Positions 16,554 to 25,300 of a stretch of DNA of 38,289 nucleotides are shown piece by piece (within the stretch, counting starts at the first letter, position 1; every line of letters starts with the position of its first letter). The notes under the pieces were generated by a model. That model did not search any database. It was not told where the DNA came from and saw only the letters and a program-made list of their open reading frames with translations. The position numbers and the translations under genes were made by a program. The stretch spans positions 1 through 38,289 of the forward strand of contig CAIWDF010000196.1 of the NCBI GenBank assembly GCA_903911435.1, given 5' to 3'. This stretch comes from an uncultured Bacteroidota bacterium. Lineage in GTDB: Bacteria > Bacteroidota > Bacteroidia > 2-12-FULL-35-15.

Positions 16554-16588
16554 AGAAACACATTAAGGTTACCTTAATGATAGTTTCT
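16554..16588. other. Palindrome / hairpin between secreted protein gene and coaX
   Basis: CATTAAGGT-T-ACCTTAATG (16561-16579) is a perfect palindrome around one central base. It is flanked by AGAAAC (16554-16559) and GTTTCT (16583-16588), which extend the stem. It may terminate the upstream gene or serve as an operator; the downstream DNA is only moderately T-rich. Confidence 0.5.
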
Positions 16589-16642
16589 ATACTTCTACTT
16601 TGAGTTATACTTTCTGTCTCCTCTTTCATCTTCAAATAAAAT

Positions 16643-16650
16643 TACCTTTG
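16643..16650 (+). promoter_or_regulatory. -7 element of the coaX operon
   Basis: TACCTTTG fits TAnnTTTG and ends 18 nt before the coaX TTG start, supporting that start. Confidence 0.45.
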
Positions 16651-16668
16651 TATTCCAATTAATAAAAC

Positions 16669-17403
16669 TTGAATTTAATCATCGACATAGGAAACACAAG
16701 AGTGAAAGCTGCCTTGTTTTCAAATAAAGAGTTGGAGCATTCATTTATTTTTGATTCTACCGAAGAAGTCTTATCCTTTGATTTATTCGCCAAATACCCT
16801 ATCAATAATTGCATTGTAGCCACAGTTGTAAACGAAATTGACACTTTTATTGAGGCTTTGAAAAAGAAAACTAATGTGCTCTTATTCACAAGTTCAACTC
16901 CTATTCCAATCAAAAATCATTACCAATCAGCACAAACTCTAGGTAGCGATAGGTTAGCAGCTGCTGTGGCTGGCAATTATAAGTTTACAAACAAGAACAT
17001 TTTAATAATAGATGCAGGGACCTGTATCAAATACAATTTTGTAAATTCATCAAACCAATACTTAGGTGGTGGAATTTCACCTGGTTTAAAGATGCGCTTG
17101 AAAGCTATCCATGAATTTACATCGCGCCTACCACTGCTTGAACTTGATGAACATTTTGACACCTTGATAGGAACTACAACCAACGAAAGTATTTTATCAG
17201 GAGTAGCATTGGGTGCTGTGGCCGAAGTTGACGGCATAATAGATAGATACCGATTGATTTATGAAGATTTAACAGTAGTTTTTACAGGTGGTGATTTTAA
17301 TTTCTTTGCGAAACGGTTAAAAAACAGCATCTTTGCAGACCAATTTTTAATCCTATATGGATTAAATGTCATTTTAGATTATAACATTAATGCGAAAACA
17401 TAA
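16669..17403 (+). CDS. coaX: Type III pantothenate kinase CoaX
   Basis: A 244-residue cytoplasmic kinase of the ASKHA fold that phosphorylates pantothenate, the first step of coenzyme A synthesis. Motifs: LIIDIGNTRVK with D6 at the N-terminus, the pantothenate-binding GSDRLAAAVAGNY with D94, the LIIDAGTC segment with D115, and the glycine-rich YLGGGISPGL around 131-140. The start is the TTG at 16669, since the DIGNT motif is only five residues in and no nearby ATG is in frame. A -7 promoter motif is 18 nt upstream. The stop overlaps the start of the outer-membrane protein gene by 14 nt, so the two are in one operon. Confidence 0.94.
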   Translation: MNLIIDIGNTRVKAALFSNKELEHSFIFDSTEEVLSFDLFAKYPINNCIVATVVNEIDTFIEALKKKTNVLLFTSSTPIPIKNHYQSAQTLGSDRLAAAVAGNYKFTNKNILIIDAGTCIKYNFVNSSNQYLGGGISPGLKMRLKAIHEFTSRLPLLELDEHFDTLIGTTTNESILSGVALGAVAEVDGIIDRYRLIYEDLTVVFTGGDFNFFAKRLKNSIFADQFLILYGLNVILDYNINAKT

Positions 17404-18892
17404 AGAAAAGCTGTTTATAGGAGTTCGGAATACAACGTTTTCGTTACTAATCATTACTATTTACTTACTTACCTTTTCATCAACTGCATTTGCTCAAGGC
17501 ACTAGTTCACCTTACTCGCGATATGGAATTGGTGATTTGAATAACAAAAACACCGGTCAAGCCGTGTCGATGGGAGGAACAAACATCGCCATGCAAAACG
17601 ATTCGGTTCCTATGTTTTTCATCAATCCAAGTAACCCTGCTTCTAACTCTAACATCCGCTTAACTACTGCGGAACTTGGTTTGAGTTATACGCGTGTGCA
17701 ATTGGAAAGTGCTACCAACAAACAAACCATCAACAATGCATCAATAAGTTATTTCTCATTAGGCTTTCCATTAAAAAAATGGTGGGGTGGAAGTATTGGT
17801 TTGATACCCTTAAGCTCGGTGGGGTATAAAGTTACCGACCAGCAAGCAATTGACAACATCGGTACAGTAAATTATTTATACGAAGGTTCGGGAGGAGTGA
17901 ATCAAATTTATTTTGGAAATGGGATAAAACCTTTGTACGGATTACCTAACCTTTTTGTGAAATCGAAAAAGTACAAGGCTTTGAAGGATGCCAAGAAAGA
18001 TGCAGAAATTGCACAAATATTGAACAGAAAAAAGTCGTGGCAAAACCTTAGCTTAGGATTAAATACTTCTTATTTGTTTGGAGGCTTAGCACATACTAGA
18101 CGCTCCATTTTCCCTTATGGAAGCGGGTTCTTTAATACCCGAACAGGAACCACTACTCGTGTATCGGATGTATATTTCGATTATGGAGCGCAATATGCTT
18201 ACACGTTTAACACAGTAAAATATCACGATAGGAAAGACACGGTAAATCCAATAAAACAACGTGAGCTGAAAGATAAAGTGAACCTTTTGCTGGGTGCCAC
18301 TTTCTCCGCTCAATCAAATGTAAATGCAAAAATTGATAGTCTTTCGTACAGTTATTATAACGATGCTCAAGGTTATGAACGAATAAGAGATACCATTGAA
18401 AATTCGCAAAACTATAATGGTAAAATTGTTTTACCACTTTCGTTTGGTGTGGGTGTTGGTTTCAAAAAAGGAGATAGATGGTTGGTAGCTGCCGACTTTG
18501 CAATGCAAAATTGGAGTTCGTATCAAGCATTTAATCAAGATGGTGGTTTGAAAAACAGTTATCGTGTATCGCTAGGTGCGCAATGGGTGCCGAATGCAAA
18601 AGCGCTTCAGAAAAAATACATGGCTCGTGTACATTATCGACTTGGAGCACGGTATGCACAAACTGCTTTGGAATTAAAATCGACACAACTTACCGAAAAA
18701 GCCCTTACTGCTGGTTTTGGTTTCCCAGTAGGACGAAATTATTTGTTGCAAAACTTTTCGATGATAAACATCGGTGTTGAGTTTGGACAACGAGGTACTA
18801 CTGAGAACAATTTAATAAAAGAAAACTTCTTAAGAGCAACTGTAGGGTTCACAATAAACGACCGCTGGTTTGTGAAACCAAAATTTGATTAA
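17390..18892 (+). CDS. Outer-membrane beta-barrel protein (FadL-like layout)
   Basis: 500 residues. The N-terminus has a basic start and a signal segment (LLIITIYLLTFSSTAFAQ, cleavage near 36). The mature start SSPYSRYGIGDL is typical of a Bacteroidetes outer-membrane protein family that sits next to coaX and lptC. Alternating hydrophobic strands continue to the end (RATVGFTINDRWFVKPKFD), as expected of a barrel closing with an aromatic-rich strand. MGGTNIAMQNDSVPMFFINPSNPA resembles FadL/PorV-like barrels. Function is unproven. Its start overlaps coaX by 14 nt and lptC follows after 15 nt, which suggests a role in envelope assembly or lipid handling. Confidence 0.8.
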   Translation: MRKHKEKLFIGVRNTTFSLLIITIYLLTFSSTAFAQGTSSPYSRYGIGDLNNKNTGQAVSMGGTNIAMQNDSVPMFFINPSNPASNSNIRLTTAELGLSYTRVQLESATNKQTINNASISYFSLGFPLKKWWGGSIGLIPLSSVGYKVTDQQAIDNIGTVNYLYEGSGGVNQIYFGNGIKPLYGLPNLFVKSKKYKALKDAKKDAEIAQILNRKKSWQNLSLGLNTSYLFGGLAHTRRSIFPYGSGFFNTRTGTTTRVSDVYFDYGAQYAYTFNTVKYHDRKDTVNPIKQRELKDKVNLLLGATFSAQSNVNAKIDSLSYSYYNDAQGYERIRDTIENSQNYNGKIVLPLSFGVGVGFKKGDRWLVAADFAMQNWSSYQAFNQDGGLKNSYRVSLGAQWVPNAKALQKKYMARVHYRLGARYAQTALELKSTQLTEKALTAGFGFPVGRNYLLQNFSMINIGVEFGQRGTTENNLIKENFLRATVGFTINDRWFVKPKFD

Positions 18893-18907
18893 TTTTACCT
18901 CATTCTT

Positions 18908-19501
18908 ATGATGAGTGCTGTAAAATATCTGTTTCGTATTTTTCCAATTCTTCTTCTCCTTTTGTTGGCGTTCTCTTCGTGCGAAAACGACATTGCAGTG
19001 GTAAACACCGTGACGTTGGAAGCTGAAAAGAAATTGCCTATCGAGTCGGGGGTGAATATTGAAATCATGTACAGCGATTCGGCACAGGTAAGAGCAAAGC
19101 TTACTGCACCTGTATTGAACAGCTATGCTGGAAAAAAACCTTACCGCGAAATGCCTAAAGGATTGGAGATTATTTTTTATGATGCACATCGTGCGCAACA
19201 AACCAAATTGACTGCCGACTATGGAATTGGTTTCGATAACGGCAATGGAATGGAACACATGGAGGTGAAACGAAATGTGGTGGTGGTGAATCAGAAAGGT
19301 GATAAACTGAATACCGAACACTTGATATGGAATGCGGTGACTAAAAAAATATTTACCGATGAATTTGTGAAAATAACTACCAAAGATCAAATCATTTGGG
19401 GCGATGGATTGGTGGCTAATCAAGATTTCTCGGTGTACGAAATAAAAAATGTGAAAGGACAGATTTACGTGAAAGACGAAGACCTGAACAAGAAAAAATA
19501 A
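18908..19501 (+). CDS. lptC: LPS export protein LptC (lipoprotein form)
   Basis: A 197-residue protein. The N-terminal hydrophobic stretch ends in LAFSSCEND, a lipobox with the lipidated cysteine at about position 26, followed by the LptC beta-jellyroll (PF06835). Readable parts are MYSDSAQVRAKLTAPVLNSY, LEIIFYDAHRAQQTKLTADYG and the closing TKDQIIWGDGLVANQDFSVYEIKNVKGQIYV. LptC takes LPS from the LptBFG pump and passes it towards LptA. In E. coli LptC is anchored by a membrane helix; here a lipid anchor replaces it. Two consecutive ATGs (18908, 18911) are possible starts. It lies 15 nt after the outer-membrane protein gene in the same operon. Confidence 0.88.
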   Translation: MMSAVKYLFRIFPILLLLLLAFSSCENDIAVVNTVTLEAEKKLPIESGVNIEIMYSDSAQVRAKLTAPVLNSYAGKKPYREMPKGLEIIFYDAHRAQQTKLTADYGIGFDNGNGMEHMEVKRNVVVVNQKGDKLNTEHLIWNAVTKKIFTDEFVKITTKDQIIWGDGLVANQDFSVYEIKNVKGQIYVKDEDLNKKK

Positions 19502-19531
19502 TGAACTCATCATCCCAATCCGAATTGAACA

Positions 19532-19744
19532 ATGAACAAAACTTTTAGAATACTCGAATTGATATGGCTCTTTATTGGCTGTATCTCCATTTTGCTTTGT
19601 GCTTATAGCATCATTTCGCAAGACAACCGAGGAGCCATTTACTTTTTGGTGCTTACCTTTGCCAGCGGATTAATGTATGCTGTGCGAAGACGACAACGCA
19701 TAAAGTATGATACCAAACAAAAAGAAAAAGAACAAAAAAAATAA
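19532..19744 (+). CDS. Small two-helix membrane protein
   Basis: A 70-residue protein with two membrane helices (about 9-27, LIWLFIGCISILLCAYSII, and 36-52, IYFLVLTFASGLMYAVR) joined by a short QDNRGA turn. It ends in a very basic tail rich in K, E and R. Family unknown to me, but it fills the usual place of a short conserved hypothetical gene between lptC and the CNNM gene in related genomes. Spacing is 30 nt after lptC and 3 nt before the CNNM gene, so it is clearly part of the operon. Confidence 0.75.
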   Translation: MNKTFRILELIWLFIGCISILLCAYSIISQDNRGAIYFLVLTFASGLMYAVRRRQRIKYDTKQKEKEQKK

Positions 19745-19747
19745 CCC

Positions 19748-21001
19748 TTGAGTAGTACTCTTATTATATTGCTTACACTCGTTGCTTCCGCTTTTTTTTC
19801 GGGGCTCGAAATAGCATTTATTACTTCCAACAAACTTCGCATCGAACTCGAAAGCAAGCAAGGAAGTTTAGCTGCTAGGGTGCTCTCTTTTTTTACAAAA
19901 AACCCTTCGCGCTATTTGGGCACCATGTTGCTGGGCAACAACATTGCTTTGGTTATTTTCAGTATTTATATGGACGAGGCGCTGGAGCCTTATATCCATC
20001 ATTTCACCACCTCAAAAGTGCTGATACTTTTGCTCTCTACCTTTTTATCGACCATGCTTATATTGGTGACTGCCGAATACCTGCCAAAGAATTTATTTCG
20101 CATCAACCCCAATAAATCGTTGCGATTGTTTTGGTTTCCGTTGACCATTATTTTTGGAGTTCTTTACCCCTTTGTATTAATCACCATTGGGCTTGCCGAA
20201 TTTATGTTGACTTACCTCTTTCGTATGAAAATACAAAAAGAGAAAACTGTGTTTACCATGATTGACCTCGACAACTATCTGAAAGAGGGCACTTCGGCCA
20301 ACGAGCAACAAAAAGAAGTGGACCACGAGATACAAATATTTCAGAATGCGCTGGATTTTTCGTCCGTAAAAGCCCGTGAGTGCATGGTGCCTCGCACAGA
20401 GATAATAGCACTAGATGTGGAAAGCAGCATGGAGGTATTGCTCGACAAATTTGTACAAACTCGATTGTCGAAGATATTGATTTATGCCGGAAGCATTGAT
20501 AATATTATTGGTTATGTGTATTCGAAAGAACTATTCAAAAACCCTGAGAGCATCCGTAGCATCCTCATTCCGGTGAGTGTGGTACCCGAGTCGATGGCGG
20601 CTAGCGAAGTGTTAACAGTTTTTATTCAACAGCGCAAAGGAGTGGTGCTGGTGGTGGACGAGTTTGGTGGAACATCGGGCATGCTGACCATGGAAGATGT
20701 GATGGAAGAAATTTTTGGTGAGATAGAAGACGAACACGACAAAGAAGATTTGATTGAAAAACAAATTTCCGAAACCGAGTTTATGTTTTCGGCTCGCCTA
20801 GAAACTGATTATATCAACGATAAATACAACCTCGAATTGCCCATACTCGACAATTTCGAAACCATTGGTGGGCTCATCATGCATTATCACGAAAGCATCC
20901 CGAAGGTAAACGAAGTGATAAAAGTAGAACAATTTGTATTCACCATTGTGGCTGCTACCCGCACTCGCATCGACCAAGTGAATTTGAAAATAAGAAAATA
21001 A
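19748..21001 (+). CDS. CNNM/CorC-HlyC family transporter-associated protein (hemolysin family)
   Basis: 417 residues. A DUF21/CNNM membrane domain covers about 1-180, with the family start LASAFFSGLEIAFITSNKLRIE and GTMLLGNNIALV. A pair of CBS domains covers about 205-325 (RECMVPRTEIIALD ... VLVVDEFGGTSGMLTMEDVMEEIFGEIEDEHD), then a CorC_HlyC domain at about 335-415. The family is linked to Mg2+ or Co2+ efflux; the old name hemolysin is misleading. The start is a TTG at 19748, 3 nt after the preceding stop, needed to keep the conserved first helix; the next Met is about residue 59. Last gene of the coaX-lptC operon. Confidence 0.9.
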   Translation: MSSTLIILLTLVASAFFSGLEIAFITSNKLRIELESKQGSLAARVLSFFTKNPSRYLGTMLLGNNIALVIFSIYMDEALEPYIHHFTTSKVLILLLSTFLSTMLILVTAEYLPKNLFRINPNKSLRLFWFPLTIIFGVLYPFVLITIGLAEFMLTYLFRMKIQKEKTVFTMIDLDNYLKEGTSANEQQKEVDHEIQIFQNALDFSSVKARECMVPRTEIIALDVESSMEVLLDKFVQTRLSKILIYAGSIDNIIGYVYSKELFKNPESIRSILIPVSVVPESMAASEVLTVFIQQRKGVVLVVDEFGGTSGMLTMEDVMEEIFGEIEDEHDKEDLIEKQISETEFMFSARLETDYINDKYNLELPILDNFETIGGLIMHYHESIPKVNEVIKVEQFVFTIVAATRTRIDQVNLKIRK

Positions 21002-21131
21002 TTTCTTGTTGAGTAAATAGTCAATTGGGCAATTCGACAATTGTGCAGTAGGCAATTCTTGTTTTATCAATTTTGTGCTAAATCTTCTTATCTTTTTCGG
21101 AAAAATAAGGACTAAAAGATGGGTAAAAAGC

Positions 21132-21186
21132 GACCGCAGTTTGACCGCAATCTCACCGCAGTCTCACCGCAATTATCCCGCAATTA
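21132..21186. repeat. Five 11-bp CCGCA repeats
   Basis: GACCGCAGTTT, GACCGCAATCT, CACCGCAGTCT, CACCGCAATTA and TCCCGCAATTA follow each other without gaps, an 11-bp period in a non-coding stretch. They are more GC-rich than their surroundings. Confidence 0.75.
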
Positions 21187-21240
21187 TCTCTGAGGGTTTT
21201 TTTGCCTCATAAACAGAAAAATGTTACAATCAATTTTACC

Positions 21241-21464
21241 TAAAAAAGTGATTTTGCCCATTTGTTGATCAGCAACTACACAAAATGAACTCTTTGACCC
21301 TATTTGTCAAACAACAAATACACAAAATGAAGTGATTTTGCCCATTTGTTAATCAGCAACTACATAAAATGAACTCTTCGAGCCTATTTGTCAAACAACA
21401 AATACATAAAATGAAGTGCAAAAGCTTATTTGTTAATCAACAACTACACAAAATCACTTTTTTA
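21241..21464. repeat. Five 42-bp repeats enclosed by a 16-bp perfect inverted repeat
   Basis: Units of exactly 42 bp start at 21246, 21288, 21330, 21372 and 21414. They alternate between two subtypes: odd units start AAGTG and carry TTGTTRATCA, even units start AACTC and carry TTGTCAAACA. The true period is therefore 84 bp. All units share an ATTTGT core and a TACAYAAAATS end. Even units can fold as ATTTGT/ACAAAT hairpins. The whole array is closed by TAAAAAAGTGATTTTG (21241-21256) and its exact inverse complement (21449-21464). No ORF runs through it. The surrounding non-coding stretch 21002-21628 holds no recognisable gene. Confidence 0.85.
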
Positions 21465-21616
21465 TGACTTTAGGGGGACAAACGAACTTAGTTTTAAGTG
21501 TTAAATTGCTTTCGGACTGCTTGATTTTTGCAAAAAATGAACATAAAGTGCGAGCGAGTCAAACGAGACGAATAGGGTTATTCAATTAATCCTTCCGAGG
21601 TTTTATACATGAATAG

Positions 21617-21624
21617 TATATTTG
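21617..21624 (+). promoter_or_regulatory. -7 element before a 13-codon mini-ORF
   Basis: TATATTTG fits TAnnTTTG and ends 4 nt before an ATG at 21629, the same tight spacing as at the genes at 1542 and 3883. Confidence 0.35.
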
Positions 21625-21628
21625 TCAG

Positions 21629-21670
21629 ATGAAAAAAATAACCTTAGTAAAAAACATAGTATTGCACTGA
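21629..21670 (+). pseudogene. 13-codon mini-ORF, possible remnant of a secreted protein gene
   Basis: ATG at 21629 directly after a -7 motif encodes MKKITLVKNIVLH and then stops at 21670. The Lys-Lys start followed by hydrophobic residues looks like the beginning of a signal peptide. It may be the 5' stub of a lost gene or a leader peptide; chance is also possible. Confidence 0.25.
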
Positions 21671-21820
21671 ATAAAATGAACATATGAAAGAAGTCGCTGA
21701 GCAACATAAGTCTGTGGTTCTTTTTTTATCAAAAACTCTTCTTTATCAGCTATTAAACCTTCATTCCAAATTCCTTCATATTGAATTAATCTCAATCTTA
21801 ATTTTTTCACTACTTTTATT

Positions 21821-21871
21821 GCCTCAAATAGTTGACATCAATCATTAATTGATGATGCAACCTTTTGAGGC
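21821..21871. other. Interrupted 51-nt hairpin upstream of secreted protein genes
   Basis: Three nested complementary segments share one axis: GCCTCAAA (21821) with TTTGAGGC (21864-21871), TTG (21832-21834) with CAA (21858-21860), and CATCAAT (21836-21842) with ATTGATG (21848-21854), loop of 5 nt. It starts 113 nt before the ATG at 21934. There is no U tract, so a structured leader or binding site is more likely than a terminator. Confidence 0.5.
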
Positions 21872-21933
21872 GAAATAGCATCTAATAAGTTACAAAGGAA
21901 AACCATTCCTAAAAAACACATTAAATATTGAGA

Positions 21934-22344
21934 ATGAACAACACTTTTACAAAAAAAATAGTTAGTCTTTTACTTCTTATGATGGTTGGTACCACAGGTG
22001 TTTGGGCACAAAACCACATCACCCCGTTGACTAAAGTCGAAGTACAAAACGAAATGGACCAAAACAAAATAAATGGTCACCCTTATTATCAAGGGCTTTT
22101 TTCAGAATATAAAATCACCACCACCACTACCTCAGTTTCGGCAACCGATTCGGCAATGGTGGTAAATAGTATTAAATCCAATCCCGATGTAATTTCTTGC
22201 GTGTATTCGCCACAGCTCCATAGCCTCAATGTGAAAGCCAAGAAACAAGAATCGGGCACCGTATTGAAACAAATAAAAACAAGTTTAATCACCCATCAAG
22301 TAGCCATCACACAGCTCGAAGAAGTGAATTATAAACTGAACTAA
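21934..22344 (+). CDS. Small secreted protein of unknown function
   Basis: 136 residues starting at the ATG at 21934; a TTG two codons earlier is possible but less likely. Residues 1-24 form a signal peptide (KKIVSLLLLMMVGTTGVWAQ). The mature part has about 110 residues, with YYQGLFSEYKI and a Thr-rich turn. It then shows a beta-alpha-beta-like layout (SAMVVNSIKSNPDVISCVYSPQLHSLNVKAKK, then VLKQIKTSLITHQVAITQLEEVNYKL) that faintly recalls the HMA/ferredoxin-like fold without a CxxC metal motif. No confident family. It ends 21 nt before the giant T9SS protein gene on the same strand, so the two are probably co-transcribed. Confidence 0.7.
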   Translation: MNNTFTKKIVSLLLLMMVGTTGVWAQNHITPLTKVEVQNEMDQNKINGHPYYQGLFSEYKITTTTTSVSATDSAMVVNSIKSNPDVISCVYSPQLHSLNVKAKKQESGTVLKQIKTSLITHQVAITQLEEVNYKLN

Positions 22345-22365
22345 TAAAAGTACCAAATCTACCCA

Positions 22366-25300
22366 ATGAAGAAGTTCAATCAAATCACTCATCAATTGTA
22401 TTTGCTTATGATTGTTGCTTTCACCAGCTTGGCGGGCCAGTTGACGGCTGCGCCAAACGATACACCGTGCAATGCCATTACCATCAATGTAAATAACTAT
22501 TGCAATCCTACAACTTTTGACAATGTAGGACAAAGTACATCTTCAGGAATACCAGCACCTAGTTGTGGTAGTTTTGCTGGAGGTGATGTATGGTTCTCTT
22601 TGATAGTTCCGGCAAGTGGAGCTATTCACATTTCAACTAGTTCGGGCACCATGTCGGACGGAGCAATGGCCATTTACACTGGCAATTGCAATGCACTTAC
22701 CCTTGTTGATTGTAATGATGATGGAAATTCGGGATTGATGCCTGAGATAGATGCAAACAACCTTGTAGCAGGCTCTACCCTTTGGATAAGAATATGGAGT
22801 GTTCAGAATGTTAGCAATGGAAGTTTTGACATTTGTGCCACCGAACCGTCAACTCAAAGAGGACCAACCATACCACCAACTATAGCCAATACTTGCGCTA
22901 CTGCTGGTTGCCCAACAGATGGACCGTTTCCAAATCAAAGTGGCCCTAGCATGGGAGGAGGAGGAGCTTTTGGATGCTTAGGCAGTACACCTAATCCTAT
23001 TTGGTCAGTATTTCAGGCTGCCGTATCCACCCCAATTACAGTAGGAGCAAATTCCTCTAACGGAGCAGATATTGATTACGTTATGTGGGGTCCATTCGCA
23101 AATCCTGCAGCAGCTTGTGCAGGCTATTCCGCTTCCAACGTCATTAGTTGTAGTTATTCCACATCAGGTTCAAACTCTTGGACCTTCACTCCGGTGGTGG
23201 GTCAATTCTACCTTTTGTTGGTAACCAATTATTCAGGGCAAACAGGCATCACTATGAGTATGCCTATTACTCCATCTTCATCAGCTATTAACTGTGCATG
23301 TTCTACCACTGCCTCCATTTCTCCTACTTCAATTTGTCCGAATATGCCTTTCTCTATTTCGTGTACAGCTGTACCCACTGCTACTGCCTACAATTGGACA
23401 GGGCCTAGTGGGTTTAGTGCAACAGGAACAAGCACATCGAGTACAGCGCCTTCTACCGCAGGGCCACTTACTTATACCGTTTCTGTTGTTACATCAGGCT
23501 ATACGTGTACTTCTACTGCCACCGTTACGGTAAATGCTAAACCTACTATTACAAATTTCCCTTTGCCCGCAACCATTTGTGATGGGCAAGTGGCGCAATA
23601 CACACCAACAATACCTACACCTGCAGGTTCTACCTACACTTGGGCAGCTAGTTGTGTGCCAGCAGGTGCAGTCTGGGGCTTTCCTGCTTCGGGTAGCAAC
23701 CTCACACCTATCAATTATACCTTACATAATTCAGGAACAGCCTCTGCAGTCGTCACGTTTACCATAACACCTCAGGGGCCTGGGCCAACTAATTGTACAG
23801 GGCCTCAAGTATTTTATCAGGTTACGGTAAATCCTAAACCGAGCATTAATAATCCACCTGCAATGGCATTTATCTGTTCAGGTTCTTCGGCACAATATAC
23901 TCCTACGGCAAGTCTCGCAGGCACCACTTTTACCTATACCGCATCTGCGTCATCAGTTAATGTTTCAGGATTTACACCTGGAGGTGCTGCATCCATCAAC
24001 GATGTGATATTGAACAATGGAACCACACCCGAAACGGTGACCTATATAGTAACTCCACATGGCATTGCTCCTTCGTTATGTGCAGGCACAACTGCCAACT
24101 TTGTGGTGAACGTATTGCCCACTCCTTCTCCTGCCAATGCAGGTGTCGACCAAAATATTTGTGGAGATACCACACTTTTAGCAGGAGTTGTACCTTTAGT
24201 CGGAACAGGAACATGGACAGCTGTTACCTCAGGATTGATTACCAATATCTCTCAACCAAATTCGTTTGTTAGTACTTTGAACAATGGAGCAAATATCTTT
24301 CAATGGGTAGTAACCAATGCTCCATGCCCCGCTTCGGTAGATACCGTAGTGGTCAACGTTGCTGTGTCGCCAACTATTTCTAATCCTATTGCTGACTTCA
24401 CTCAATCCATTTGCTCAGCTACTGCTACCTCTATTACACCAACTGCTAGTATAGCAGGAGGTACATTCAATTGGACAGCCACCACCTCGTCTGCTAGTTT
24501 GCTTGGTTTCACTTCAGGGAACAACGCTGCTGTGGGAACTACCATTGCTGACGTAATTACCAACTCGGGAACAACCTCTGATACGGTGAAATACACCATC
24601 ACTCCAGTTGGTCCTGCACCGGTTTCTTGTTCTGGACCACCAACCGATTTTTATGTAATTGTTGATCCAAGGCCAAGTTTAACCAATGCGGTTTTGTCAC
24701 AATCATTCTGCTCGGGAGATACCGTTTCATTCACACCTACTGCTAATTTCACAGGAGCTACATTCAGTTGGACTGCTACCAATGCATCAGGAAATATCTC
24801 GGGCTACAATTCTGCACCTGCAGGCACTACTGCTGCTATCAACGATATTCTTTTCAATACGGGAACTGCAACTGATTCGGTTGTTTATTCCATCACACCT
24901 GCTGGTCCAGCACCAAACACATGTACTGGTACACCTGTTGATTTTATAGTTCATGTAGACCCTTCTCCTGCCATTACCAATGCCGCTTTGACTCAAAGTA
25001 TCTGTACAGGAGGTACCGTTTCCATTACCCCTCAGTTCAATGTAACGGGAGCTACTTTTACTTGGACAGCCACATCTGCCTTGGGAACTTCGAATGGATT
25101 CACAGCTTCAGGTTCAGGTCCAAATCCTATTTCGGAAGTAGTAAACAATACTGGAACATTAACCGATACCATTCGATACGTACTCACCCCTTCAAGTCCA
25201 CTGTTGGCATGTACAGGAACGAACACCACTTTCATTGCAATCATTGACCCAATTCCAACAATTACCAATGTCAACTTACATCAAATTGTTTGTTCTGGAA

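Noticed and set aside
21241-21464. CRISPR array
   Set aside because: The 42-bp units are contiguous and have no unique spacers; no cas genes are nearby.
21625-21810. 61-codon minus-strand ORF starting with GTG
   Set aside because: No promoter or family; it overlaps the plus-strand -7 motif and mini-ORF. A decayed gene fragment cannot be excluded, but support is too weak.
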